Assembly: GCF_902506495.1 (NCBI RefSeq)
Contig: NZ_LR733264.1
Span: 1,073,915 to 1,137,914, forward strand
From: Pseudomonas sp. 8O
GTDB taxonomy: Bacteria; Pseudomonadota; Gammaproteobacteria; Pseudomonadales; Pseudomonadaceae
DNA: 64,000 nucleotides
Direction of reading: 5' to 3'
The stretch's first letter is position 1; the number at the start of each line of letters is the position of its first letter. The translations under genes were made by a program, and so were the position numbers. This document shows, one piece after another, positions 9,941-17,767 of the stretch. Below the pieces are notes generated by a model. The model worked only from the letters and a program-made list of their open reading frames with translations. It made no database searches and was not told where the DNA came from.

Positions 9941-12900
9941 ATGACTCAACAACCTCGCTCCGAACGCCATACCCAGAACCGAGTGGTGGCGCTGTTTACC
10001 GACAAAGCGCGGCCTGACTGCCTCGGTTACGACTACCTGGGCGAGTGGAGCAAGCGCGGGCACAACCGCAATATTGAAGCTGAGCTGTTGCAGGCCAACC
10101 TGAAGCAGCGCGGTTACAGCGATGTGCAGATATCGGCGGCGCTGCAAAAGCTGATGGCTGCGGCGGATGCCACGGGCATCACGCTGTATCAGGCCAACCT
10201 GCGCACCTATCAGTTGCTGCGTTACGGCGTGCCGGTGCAGGTGGCGGTTGGCCAGGCCCACGAGACGGTGCATCTGGTCGATTGGGAAAATCCTGACGCT
10301 AACCACTTCGCCATCGCCGAAGAAGTGACCTTGCGCGGCGGCCATGAGCGCCGCCCGGATCTGGTGATTTACCTCAATGGCATCGCCATCGGTGTGCTTG
10401 AACTGAAGCGCAGTTCGGTGGATGTGGCCGATGGCATCCATCAACTGATCAGCAACCAGGAGGCAATCTTCAACCTGGGGTTCTTCAGTACGGTGCAGAT
10501 GGTGTTTGCCGGCAGCGATTCCCAGGGCTTGCGCTATGGCACTGCCACCACGCGCGCCGAGTTCTTTGTGGAGTGGAAGGCGGACGGGGTAAAAGCCGAG
10601 CCGGTTGAGTTGAATAAGCAGCGGGAGATCCCAGCGAGCTATCACCTTTTGCCTGGGGCAGAACTGGGGCAATCGGGTTATTTGCTGGATAACCCGTTGG
10701 CGCAGATGTGCGAGAAGTCGCGCCTGCTGGATTTGATCCGCAATTTCATCATCTTCGATGCGGGTATCAAAAAGGTGCCGCGTGCCCATCAATATGCCGC
10801 CGTGAAGGCCGCGCAGGAGCGGGTAAGGCGTAAAGAAGGTGGGGTGATTTGGCACACCCAGGGCAGCGGCAAGAGCATCCTGATGGTGTTGATCGCCAAG
10901 TGGCTGCTGGAGCATGACCCGGACGCGCGCATTCTGGTGATTACAGATCGCGATGAGCTGGACAAGCAAATATCCGGGGTGATGCGCAATGCCGGGATTA
11001 TCGGCCCTGATTCACCTTCGCCGCGTATCACCTCTCGCGCTGATTTTGTGCAGAAGCTGTCTGCCACTACGCCGCGTTTGCTGTGCGCGTTGTTGCACAA
11101 GTTCGAGCCGGATTTGAGTGTGCCGCCGCCTGCCATGCATGGGCGGTTTTATGTGTTTGTAGACGAGTGCCACCGGACTCAGGGTGGCGATATGAACAGG
11201 CAGATGAAGCAGTGGTTGGCTGGGGCGTTGTTCATTGGCTTTACCGGCACGCCGCTTCTGCGCAAGGACAAACAGACCACGCGCGATGTGTTCGGCACCT
11301 ATATCCACACCTATAAATTCCACGAGGCGGTCGCGGACAAGGTGGTGCTGGATCTGAAGTATGAGGCGCGTGATGTGCCGCAGCGTTTGACCTCGCGCAA
11401 GGCCATCGATGCCTGGTTCGAGCAGCGAACCAAGGGGCTGAACAATTACCAGAAGTCGATCCTGCGTAAGCGTTGGGCCACGATGGAGGCATTGATGAGT
11501 GCTGGTGAGCGCAAGCAGCGCATCATCGCCAGCATCATCGAAGACTTCAGTTTGAAACCTCGGCTGAACAATGACCGGGGGACGGCCATTCTGGTGGCGG
11601 CGAGCATCTACGATGCCTGTCATTACTTTCGCTTGTTTCAAACCACCTTGTTCGGCCCTTATTGCGGCATAGTCACGTCGTATGAGCCGAACCATAACGC
11701 CATCTCCCGTGAACCAGCGCAGAGTGATGAGCGCTACAAGTTCGATACCTACACGCAGTACGTGCTCAAGCAAGGCCAGAGCACGACGGCTTACGAGGAA
11801 GAGACCAAGCGGCGCTTTATCGAAGAGCCTGCCAATCTCAAGCTGCTGATTGTTGTCAGTAAGCTGCTAACCGGTTTCGACGCGCCCAGTTGCTCGTATA
11901 TCTACCTGGATAACGAGCTGCGTGACCACAACCTGTTCCAGGCGATTTGCCGCACCAATCGACTCGACGGTGATGACAAGGACTTTGGCTATATCGTCGA
12001 CTTCAAGGAGTTGTTTGGCGATGTGCAGGATGCCATCTCGGTCTACACCTCCGACGAGCTGGATATCGATACGGGCAACGGTGGCAGCAATAACGTCGAG
12101 TTGAAGAACTGGCTGGTTGAGGGCAAGAAGCAACTGGATGCAGCCCGTGAAGCATTGAGTTATCTGTGTGCCCCGGTGGCGCCACCGCGTGAGGTCGAGC
12201 AGTTCATCTATTACTTCTGCGGCATGGCTGCCGATGCCAATGGCCTTGATGAGAGCGAACCGCTGCGGATCGCCTTCTACAAGGCCGTGGCCTCATTCGT
12301 GCGGGCGTTTGCCGACGTTGCGCAGCATCTGACCGAGGCTGGGTACTCGGAGGCTGAAGCGGGTAGGCTGCAGGCTGAAGTGCAGTTTTATGCCGACGTG
12401 CGTGAGGCAATCAAAAGGCATGCGGGTGAGGAGCTGGATATCAAGCCGTTCGAGGCGGATATGCGGCACCTGCTCAACACCTATATCCAGGCGGACCCCG
12501 CGGATGCTTTAAGCACCGTCGATAACTTCTCGTTGGTTGAGTTGATCGTTCAGACGGGCGTTCACGATGCCATCGCCAGGAAGCTCAATGCCAAGGGCAA
12601 GCTCTCCAAGGATGCGATTGCCGAAGGCATCATCAATAACGTGCGTAAGACCATCATCCGTGAACAATTGACCGACCCAAGGTTCTACGAGGGTATGTCG
12701 CGTTTGCTGGAGGATCTGATCAAGCAGAGCCGTGATGATGCGGCTGCTTACGAGGAGTTTCTGCGTAAGGCCGAAGCGTTGGTGCGGCAGATAGCACAGA
12801 AGGGCTCGGGTGGTTCTCCTGCGGGCCTTAACGGTCGTCGCGAGGCGACTGTGCTGTTCAACAACCTCGATAGCATTGCCGCGACGACTTTTCAGTGCCC

Positions 12901-13093
12901 GCACGATGAGGCAGAAAAGGTGCAGTTGGCTTTGGCTATTGATACTGCCATGCGCGGCTCAGCCCCGGCCGCCTGGCGTGGAGACCCTGCGCGTGAGGCG
13001 CAGGTGTTGAATGCGCTGTTCCCGCTGATGGGGCGCGACCGTGAGGCAACCTTGGCCATTTTTGAAATCATCAAGAACCAACCGGGCTATTGA
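9941..13093 (+). CDS. hsdR: Type I restriction endonuclease subunit HsdR
   Basis: Motor and nuclease subunit that translocates and cuts unmodified DNA. It has about 1050 residues, full length. The N-terminal PD-(D/E)xK nuclease shows '[20 protein letters not shown]'. The helicase has Walker A '[11 protein letters not shown]', the DEAD-box variant '[11 protein letters not shown]' and motif III 'GFTGTPLL'. A C-terminal helical domain would contact HsdM. ATG 9941 is preferred because AGGA lies 8 bp upstream; ATG 9932, three codons earlier, is possible. It starts 19 bp after the DUF262-DUF1524 gene and touches the next gene (TGATG). Confidence 0.95.
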   Translation: MTQQPRSERHTQNRVVALFTDKARPDCLGYDYLGEWSKRGHNRNIEAELLQANLKQRGYSDVQISAALQKLMAAADATGITLYQANLRTYQLLRYGVPVQVAVGQAHETVHLVDWENPDANHFAIAEEVTLRGGHERRPDLVIYLNGIAIGVLELKRSSVDVADGIHQLISNQEAIFNLGFFSTVQMVFAGSDSQGLRYGTATTRAEFFVEWKADGVKAEPVELNKQREIPASYHLLPGAELGQSGYLLDNPLAQMCEKSRLLDLIRNFIIFDAGIKKVPRAHQYAAVKAAQERVRRKEGGVIWHTQGSGKSILMVLIAKWLLEHDPDARILVITDRDELDKQISGVMRNAGIIGPDSPSPRITSRADFVQKLSATTPRLLCALLHKFEPDLSVPPPAMHGRFYVFVDECHRTQGGDMNRQMKQWLAGALFIGFTGTPLLRKDKQTTRDVFGTYIHTYKFHEAVADKVVLDLKYEARDVPQRLTSRKAIDAWFEQRTKGLNNYQKSILRKRWATMEALMSAGERKQRIIASIIEDFSLKPRLNNDRGTAILVAASIYDACHYFRLFQTTLFGPYCGIVTSYEPNHNAISREPAQSDERYKFDTYTQYVLKQGQSTTAYEEETKRRFIEEPANLKLLIVVSKLLTGFDAPSCSYIYLDNELRDHNLFQAICRTNRLDGDDKDFGYIVDFKELFGDVQDAISVYTSDELDIDTGNGGSNNVELKNWLVEGKKQLDAAREALSYLCAPVAPPREVEQFIYYFCGMAADANGLDESEPLRIAFYKAVASFVRAFADVAQHLTEAGYSEAEAGRLQAEVQFYADVREAIKRHAGEELDIKPFEADMRHLLNTYIQADPADALSTVDNFSLVELIVQTGVHDAIARKLNAKGKLSKDAIAEGIINNVRKTIIREQLTDPRFYEGMSRLLEDLIKQSRDDAAAYEEFLRKAEALVRQIAQKGSGGSPAGLNGRREATVLFNNLDSIAATTFQCPHDEAEKVQLALAIDTAMRGSAPAAWRGDPAREAQVLNALFPLMGRDREATLAIFEIIKNQPGY

Positions 13094-13806
13094 TGCACGA
13101 GATAATTGAGCTGGGCGATATTTCCATTTCGGTGACACGCAAGGACATCAAGAATGTTCACCTGACGGTGCACCCGCCGCAGGGCCGGGTCACGCTAGTT
13201 GCCCCAACCAGTACGCGGCTTGAGGTGGCACGGGCTTACGCAATTTCAAAACTCGGCTGGATTCGTGATCAGCAAAGTAAATTGGACGCACAGGCTCGCG
13301 AGGAGCCGCGCCAGTTCGTGGAGAGAGAAAGCCACTACATCTGGGGGCGACGCTACCTGATGGTGGTGAAGTACCAAGATGCCAAGCCAGCGGTGAAGCT
13401 CGACCACAAACGCATCACCTTAACGGTGCGCCCCGGTAGCGACACGCTTAAACGCGCAGAGGTGATGCATGCATGGCACAAGCAACAGTTGCATGCCGTG
13501 GTGCCTACGCTGATCAGCAAGTGGGAGCGCAAGCTGAAGGTCAAGGTGACGGGGTATTACCTGCAACGCATGAAGACCAAGTGGGGGAGCTGTAACCATC
13601 GCGCCGGCAATATTCGCTTGAACACTGAGCTGATCAAGAAGCCGAAAGATCTTCTTGAATACGTGATCGTTCACGAGATGGTGCATCTGCTGGAGCCTAC
13701 CCATAGCGAGCGTTTCATCTCCATCCTCACCGAGCATTACCCAACCTGGCGCGAGGCGCGTGCTGAGCTAAATGAGCTGCCACTGGCTGCGGAGGTTTGG
13801 AGATAA
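13093..13806 (+). CDS. YgjP-like (DUF45/M48-type) zinc metallopeptidase
   Basis: A 237-residue protein with the zinc motif 'VHEMVHLLEPTH' (HExxH plus a downstream His) near residue 197, preceded by the conserved 'MKTKWGSCNHRAGNIRLN' block typical of the YgjP/DUF45 family. No signal peptide is seen, so it should act in the cytoplasm. The ATG overlaps the hsdR stop by one base, so it belongs to the same operon. Genes of this family commonly follow hsdR; cleavage or control of HsdR is a possible role, but this is inference. Confidence 0.88.
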   Translation: MHEIIELGDISISVTRKDIKNVHLTVHPPQGRVTLVAPTSTRLEVARAYAISKLGWIRDQQSKLDAQAREEPRQFVERESHYIWGRRYLMVVKYQDAKPAVKLDHKRITLTVRPGSDTLKRAEVMHAWHKQQLHAVVPTLISKWERKLKVKVTGYYLQRMKTKWGSCNHRAGNIRLNTELIKKPKDLLEYVIVHEMVHLLEPTHSERFISILTEHYPTWREARAELNELPLAAEVWR

Positions 13807-13823
13807 GCCATTTGGCATATCTC
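13798..13823 (+). terminator. Hairpin at the 3' end of the defence operon
   Basis: Inverted repeat GGAGATA...TATCTCC with an inner GCC/GGC pair spans the stop codon of the metallopeptidase. No T tract follows, so this may be an mRNA-end structure rather than a true intrinsic terminator. Confidence 0.35.
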
Positions 13824-13904
13824 CAGTAGCCTGCTGCATAAGACGATGAAGAGCTTTAAATGTTTTAGTTGTATGACGGTATCGGTCAGTAGTAAGCGGC
13901 GCTG

Positions 13905-14252
13905 CTTCGGATCACCATCTGCCGATCCTGACGGTGATGCATCGACCAACCGACCACCAGCTTGCTGTACAGTTCGAGTACCACGCATAGGAAGAGTTTG
14001 CCTTCCAGTGTGGCTATTTCCGTGATGTCCGTGCCCCACTTGCGCTCCGGTTCCTGCGCGCTGAAATCGCGCTCCAGCAGGTTTTTCACGCCTGCTGGAC
14101 GCCCGCTGGCGACTCTTCCAAAGCCACGCCTCTTCCGGCGTGGCCAGCCTTGAATTCGCTCAGTTGCCATCAGGCGAGCAACGCGGTTCAGGCTGACGGT
14201 TTCGCCCTCGTCGAGCAGATCCTCGTGCATCCGGGGCGCTCCGATCACCCTT
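13905..14252 (-). pseudogene. IS3-family transposase (OrfB) fragment
   Basis: Minus-strand frame with the helix-turn-helix part '[19 protein letters not shown]' followed by the start of the integrase (DDE) domain, '[20 protein letters not shown]' and '[11 protein letters not shown]'. Both ends are missing: homology stops abruptly after 'MVIR' and there is no N-terminal part, so it is inactive. It lies directly after the defence operon and 20 bp before the hip genes. Confidence 0.85.
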
Positions 14253-14272
14253 TAGGACAGTGTGGGCTGCCT

Positions 14273-14542
14273 CTATTGATTGCGTGTCTTCGGTACAATT
14301 CCGACTTGCATCCCAAATGGATTGAACACGCTGTTCAGGGTCTGCACGGTTGGATTTGACTCGTCATGCTCCAGCTGACGAAGGGCACGCAGGGATAGTT
14401 TGCACATCTGCGCGAAACGGGCCTGCTGCAACCCGGTGATTTCTTTCCGCAACTTGCGCACAGCCTGGCCGATGCTCAACTCGCCCGACGCCAGTTGGGT
14501 CTGTATTTCGTTCAGAATACGGTTGCGCTCGATGATGTCCAC
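14273..14542 (-). CDS. HipB-like XRE-family antitoxin/regulator, second gene of an inverted hip operon
   Basis: An 89-residue protein with a central helix-turn-helix ('RFAQMCKLSLRALRQLEHDE', then 'PTVQTLNSVFNPFGMQVGIV'). Related HipB proteins neutralise HipA and bind operator palindromes. The GTG start is the base immediately after the hipA stop (TAAGTG), so translation is coupled. The order is reversed from the usual hipB-hipA: the kinase comes first. The three palindromes upstream of hipA are its likely targets. Confidence 0.82.
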   Translation of the reverse strand: MDIIERNRILNEIQTQLASGELSIGQAVRKLRKEITGLQQARFAQMCKLSLRALRQLEHDESNPTVQTLNSVFNPFGMQVGIVPKTRNQ

Positions 14543-15868
14543 TTAGACAAGCCCCCATCTGCTGAGTCGCTGCTGGAGGTTTCGCAGCGCAATACGCGGA
14601 TGATTCATGGTGGAATTTGGTAGCCCCTGATCGCTCAGTAGGTCGGGAAGGGCGAGGAAGCTGTGCGCTGCGCCTCTGAGCCTTTCATATAGAACATCTG
14701 CGTCGGTCAATTGCCCTAGTGCTGCGCAGGCTTGGCGCCAGTTGACCTCGCCGGCGACCTCTATAGGTTGAGGCCATTTTGTGGTGCGAGTGATGCCCTC
14801 ATCATCCATCACCATGGGGGCAAGGTCGTAGACGGGGGCAAGTTTCAGGCCCGTGCTGTTTCGCAAAATTGACGTATTGCGGCCATGGTTGTCCGAATTG
14901 CCAAGGATCTGGTTGAGCAAGTCGCGCTGTAGATACTCATAGATCATGTCGCCAACTTGCGCGCCTTGTCCCGTCTGCTGCCACAGCCTGGCCAGGTGCT
15001 TCAGAGCGTCGGTATGCAGCAGGTAACTGCCCGGCACTGTCACTCCTGCCAGTGAGTAAAGGGACTCCATGGCGCTGCGCTCCACACCGGCGTCACTAAG
15101 ATGGCGGTCAAAACGTCGCATCCACAGGCTAGGTTTACGGCCTTCCTCCAGAGCCAGGCCTTCGGCAGGTACAGTATCCAGGCCAAGCTGCTGAATGGCT
15201 CTGTAGAAGCAGAACTCGCTACGCAGGATGTCTTGGTCGGTCTGTCTAGCCTGATTTCGCGCAAATTTCACAAACCAGTGGCAGGTCGCATAGGCATCCG
15301 GCAGAGCCGCATCTGGGTGCAAGGCACCTTCTCGGTCTTCAGTCAGCAACAGTTTGGGCGCTTCGCCACCCGCACCAGTGGCTCCGCCGATAGCCGCACC
15401 TTGCTCGTAGGCGTATTCCAGGAAGCGCGAGTCGCGGTTGATTACATCTTCGCGAGAGAAACCCAGCAGCGGACTTCCTTGAAGTGCTAGTGCCGCCTCC
15501 TTGATACGCAGGTTGCCCACTGGCGCCGGAGCGCACCGGCTCAACAGAAATAGGTCCAGTTCCAGATTCTCGGGTTTCTGTTCGCCCAAACGCTGGAGTA
15601 GGAAACGGCGTGCGGCGCCTGCGGGTACTATGTCGTGCAGGAACGCGGGAGCAGCGGTACCCCGATAGGAGTCCCAACCCAATGGCACTGTGGCGCTAAC
15701 TGCATGCTCAAGGCGGCTGCCGATGTGCTCCAGCGTCTCAAGCAAATATGTTTGTTCATAGCCAAAAGAACACACCCCTGTCAGGCCTGCCTCGGGCTGC
15801 TCGAAGTTGAGGTGCATGGCGTCATGCCAGGCATGGCCGCTGTACAGTTGCAGGGTGAGAGAGTGCAT
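14543..15868 (-). CDS. hipA: HipA-family serine/threonine kinase toxin
   Basis: A 441-residue HipA-type kinase. Characterised HipA proteins phosphorylate glutamyl-tRNA synthetase or another translation component and cause dormancy. The catalytic loop 'GNSDNHGRNTSIL' (about residue 335) and the Mg-binding 'APVYDLAPM' (about 358) are intact. The N-terminal subdomain includes 'DIVPAGAARRFLLQRL'. ATG 15868 has GGAG 6 bp upstream. Homology looks full length, so the protein is probably active. The downstream HTH gene is fused in the transcript with no gap. It is unrelated in frame to the broken hipA copy at 16739-17120. Confidence 0.9.
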   Translation of the reverse strand: MHSLTLQLYSGHAWHDAMHLNFEQPEAGLTGVCSFGYEQTYLLETLEHIGSRLEHAVSATVPLGWDSYRGTAAPAFLHDIVPAGAARRFLLQRLGEQKPENLELDLFLLSRCAPAPVGNLRIKEAALALQGSPLLGFSREDVINRDSRFLEYAYEQGAAIGGATGAGGEAPKLLLTEDREGALHPDAALPDAYATCHWFVKFARNQARQTDQDILRSEFCFYRAIQQLGLDTVPAEGLALEEGRKPSLWMRRFDRHLSDAGVERSAMESLYSLAGVTVPGSYLLHTDALKHLARLWQQTGQGAQVGDMIYEYLQRDLLNQILGNSDNHGRNTSILRNSTGLKLAPVYDLAPMVMDDEGITRTTKWPQPIEVAGEVNWRQACAALGQLTDADVLYERLRGAAHSFLALPDLLSDQGLPNSTMNHPRIALRNLQQRLSRWGLV

Positions 15869-15877
15869 GTTGGCTCC

Positions 15878-15891
15878 GGCACTTTAATGCC
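15878..15891. promoter_or_regulatory. hip operator 1 (palindrome)
   Basis: GGCACTTTAATGCC, of the form GGCA-N6-TGCC, lies 10 bp upstream of the hipA ATG and touches its ribosome site. First of three copies at 42-bp steps. Confidence 0.7.
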
Positions 15892-15919
15892 TTTAAAGCT
15901 ACTGGTTGTCACAGGTAAA

Positions 15920-15933
15920 GGCAATAAAATGCC
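15920..15933. promoter_or_regulatory. hip operator 2 (palindrome)
   Basis: GGCAATAAAATGCC, the second copy, starts exactly 42 bp from operator 1, four helical turns away on the same DNA face. Confidence 0.7.
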
Positions 15934-15961
15934 GTAAATTACTCCGAACGTAGATTTTAAG

Positions 15962-15975
15962 GGCACTTTAGTGCC
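15962..15975. promoter_or_regulatory. hip operator 3 (palindrome)
   Basis: GGCACTTTAGTGCC, the most symmetric copy (6-bp arms, 2-bp centre), starts exactly 42 bp from operator 2. Confidence 0.72.
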
Positions 15976-16047
15976 GATTTGCGGGGCTGATCAATGGCGA
16001 TTTTCATGTTTGATCGCGATGGCTGGCTTGTGACAAGGCGTCCAATC

Positions 16048-16275
16048 TCAAGAGCTGGATTCCGTGTTGGCCCTCCGGAACACCCGATCCCTCGCCATGA
16101 ATGCCTCCAGCATGTGCGGGATGAGCGTCAGGGCGTCGACTTTTTCACCATAGGTTTGCGAGTGCAGCGCCGCGTATCGCTCGAGGTCGGCCTTCAGGAT
16201 GGCGGGCCAGGTGAAGGTCAGCTTAAGGTTTTCGGTTTTCGGCGACGGGCCGAGGCGTAGCTTGGTCATGCTCAT
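16048..16275 (-). CDS. DUF2274 protein from a conjugative-element trb operon
   Basis: A 75-residue protein starting 'MSMTKLRLGPSPKTENLK' and containing 'FTWPAILKADLERYAALHSQ', the DUF2274 family signature. DUF2274 genes sit directly after trbI in Tn4371-type and related integrative conjugative elements; their function is unknown. GAGGAG lies upstream of ATG 16275, and the start still overlaps the last trbI codon (ATGA), so the original coupling is kept although trbI is broken. It looks intact but orphaned. Confidence 0.78.
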   Translation of the reverse strand: MSMTKLRLGPSPKTENLKLTFTWPAILKADLERYAALHSQTYGEKVDALTLIPHMLEAFMARDRVFRRANTESSS

Positions 16276-16738
16276 GGCTGGCTCCTCTGGTGGATGGAGA
16301 AAGGCTGATAGGGGCGCAGCACCAGATCGCGGTTGACGATCACGCGTAACGGCAGGCCAGGGCGATGATGACGCGGTCGCCGTCGGTGCGGTTGGCCGGT
16401 GCCGCCAACTCGGCACCGATACCCAGAAGACTTGTCATGGCCGCGCCGGCGCCGGCGCCGGCGCCGATCCGATCCCAGTGCCAGTCGATGCCATCCTCGA
16501 GACCGGCGTACCCCGCAGCGTCGGTACGGACCAGGTTGTCGAGCTGGAAAGATGAGGTATCTGGCAAGATCACCCGCTGCCACACCACCTGCACGCGGTT
16601 TTGTCCGTAGTTCACCTGGTTGTTGTAGCGGCCCAGCAGGCGGGCGCCTTGGGGGATCAACACGTGTTCACCTGTGGCGCTGTCGTAGACCGGTTCAGTT
16701 ACCGTAGCGATAACGTCGCCAGGTAGATCCGACGTATA
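16272..16738 (-). pseudogene. trbI: trbI (VirB10-like) remnant
   Basis: C-terminal part of TrbI, a mating-pair-formation (type IV secretion) protein of conjugative elements. Recognisable blocks are 'TSDLPGDVIATVTEPVYDSA', 'IPQGARLLGRYNNQVNYGQN', 'VVWQRVILPDTSSFQLDN' and 'GIGAELAAP'. After 'GDRVIIA' an internal stretch is missing and the frame shifts. The end 'GLPLRVIVNRDLVLRPYQP' is read in another frame. The N-terminal two thirds are gone and the 5' break is joined to a hipA fragment. Non-functional. Confidence 0.85.
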
Positions 16739-17120
16739 CCTCCGGGACTCCTGATAGAGCTGGGCCAGGTCAATATCATCTTCACCGGTGGCGTGCTCAA
16801 GTACCGGGCGATATTCCAGTGCACCCATACCCCTGTCTGCCATGTAAGCCAGCCGATCGAGCGAGGAAATAACGATCCATTAGCAGCATGCCCCATCCGT
16901 CCGAGAGGGAGTCGACAAGCGCGCCTGGCAGGCCTGCGAAAAGGACTGGATCAGCAGCTTTCTGGGGTTGGGTTGTGAAGTCCATGTCCAGGGGGCGACA
17001 GATTGAAGCCTTGCGCTACCCACTGTGGGTGATAGGCAAAGTAGATACCCTGTCGACTGGCCACCAGCTCCCGACCGGTGTGCCGGCGAGCAATACCTCT
17101 ACGGTGTTGATGGATTTCAT
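16739..17120 (-). pseudogene. Second HipA-family kinase, N-terminal fragment, frameshifted
   Basis: ATG 17120 opens 'MKSINTVEVLLAGTPVG'. A single-base slip then moves the frame to 'RELVASRQGIYFAYHPQW'. Later pieces are 'LFAGLPGALVDSLSDGWGML' and 'MADRGMGALEYRP', all typical of the HipA N-terminal subdomain. Homology breaks off near 16739 where trbI sequence starts, and the kinase domain is absent. It is a different HipA subfamily from the intact copy. Confidence 0.75.
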
Positions 17121-17238
17121 TGGCGTCCCCGGGTACGTCCTGTTTGTTTGATTTCTTCAAGCGAGACAGGTCGTTCATGCTTGAACAGTTCAGCGAGTTG
17201 GCGTGTGGCACCAAGTGCTGTAGCGATGAGCACCAGAT
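17118..17238 (-). pseudogene. HTH antitoxin remnant (C-terminal tail)
   Basis: Minus-strand frame 'LVLIATALGATRQLAELFKH' continuing to 'ETGRTRGRQ'-like codons and a TGA that overlaps the ATG of the broken hipA (ATGA). This is the coupling expected of a hipB-hipA pair in normal order. The upstream part, including the helix-turn-helix, is lost. The assignment rests on context and tail similarity. Confidence 0.5.
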
Positions 17239-17412
17239 AAATCCTTTAGTGGCTCAAATATGATCCTTTGTCTTTTGCTGGCCTAGATTGATCCAGGGCG
17301 GAGGTCGCTTGCCCTGATCTTCCTGCCCAAGCGGATTGCGCTGTCATAAGTCTGTTCCAGTCATCAATCCGCATGTGGGCAATCGCTGGCAGTTGCAATG
17401 GGAATACGGACA

Positions 17413-17690
17413 GCGGCCTGCCTCGCTGTTCATACGCCATGTCGAGTGCCTTGCTCACTGGCTCTGCATCCGGCTTGGCGGAAAGCACCCAGCTGACTGC
17501 TCACCTTGTATGCAGCTCCAGCACCGCCGCCAAATAATGTCAGCGGCCTTGTGCCCGGATCTAAGTGATGTCGCCGCACCACACCTGGTTGGGTCGTTCG
17601 GTGCTGAGCTCGCGGTTCAACCGGTCAGGGATATCTGGCCGCTCAACCTTGGCCTGCTTGTAAACGTGTGTTGCGGTACCGCAGAGCTGA
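17413..17690 (-). pseudogene. IS3-family transposase (OrfB) remnant with internal stops
   Basis: Minus-strand blocks 'YKQAKVERPDIPDRLNREL', 'ERPNQVWCGDIT', 'HYLAAVLELHTR', 'SAKPDAEP' and 'ALDMAYEQRGRP' match the middle of an IS3-family integrase domain. Stop codons interrupt 'GDIT' and neighbouring segments, and both ends are missing. It lies directly upstream of the pvrS-like gene and differs from the IS3 fragment at 13905. Confidence 0.85.
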
Positions 17691-17767
17691 CTGTTTTTCA
17701 GAGTTTTCTCATAGTGTGATGTAGACAATTGCCTCAGCCTATTGAAATCACCTATAGGCAATTGACC

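Noticed and set aside
16442..16465. GGCGCC-type hexamer run giving Gly-Ala repeats in the trbI remnant
   Set aside because: Lies in a dead gene; explained by drift in a GC-rich region, with no sign of a functional repeat.
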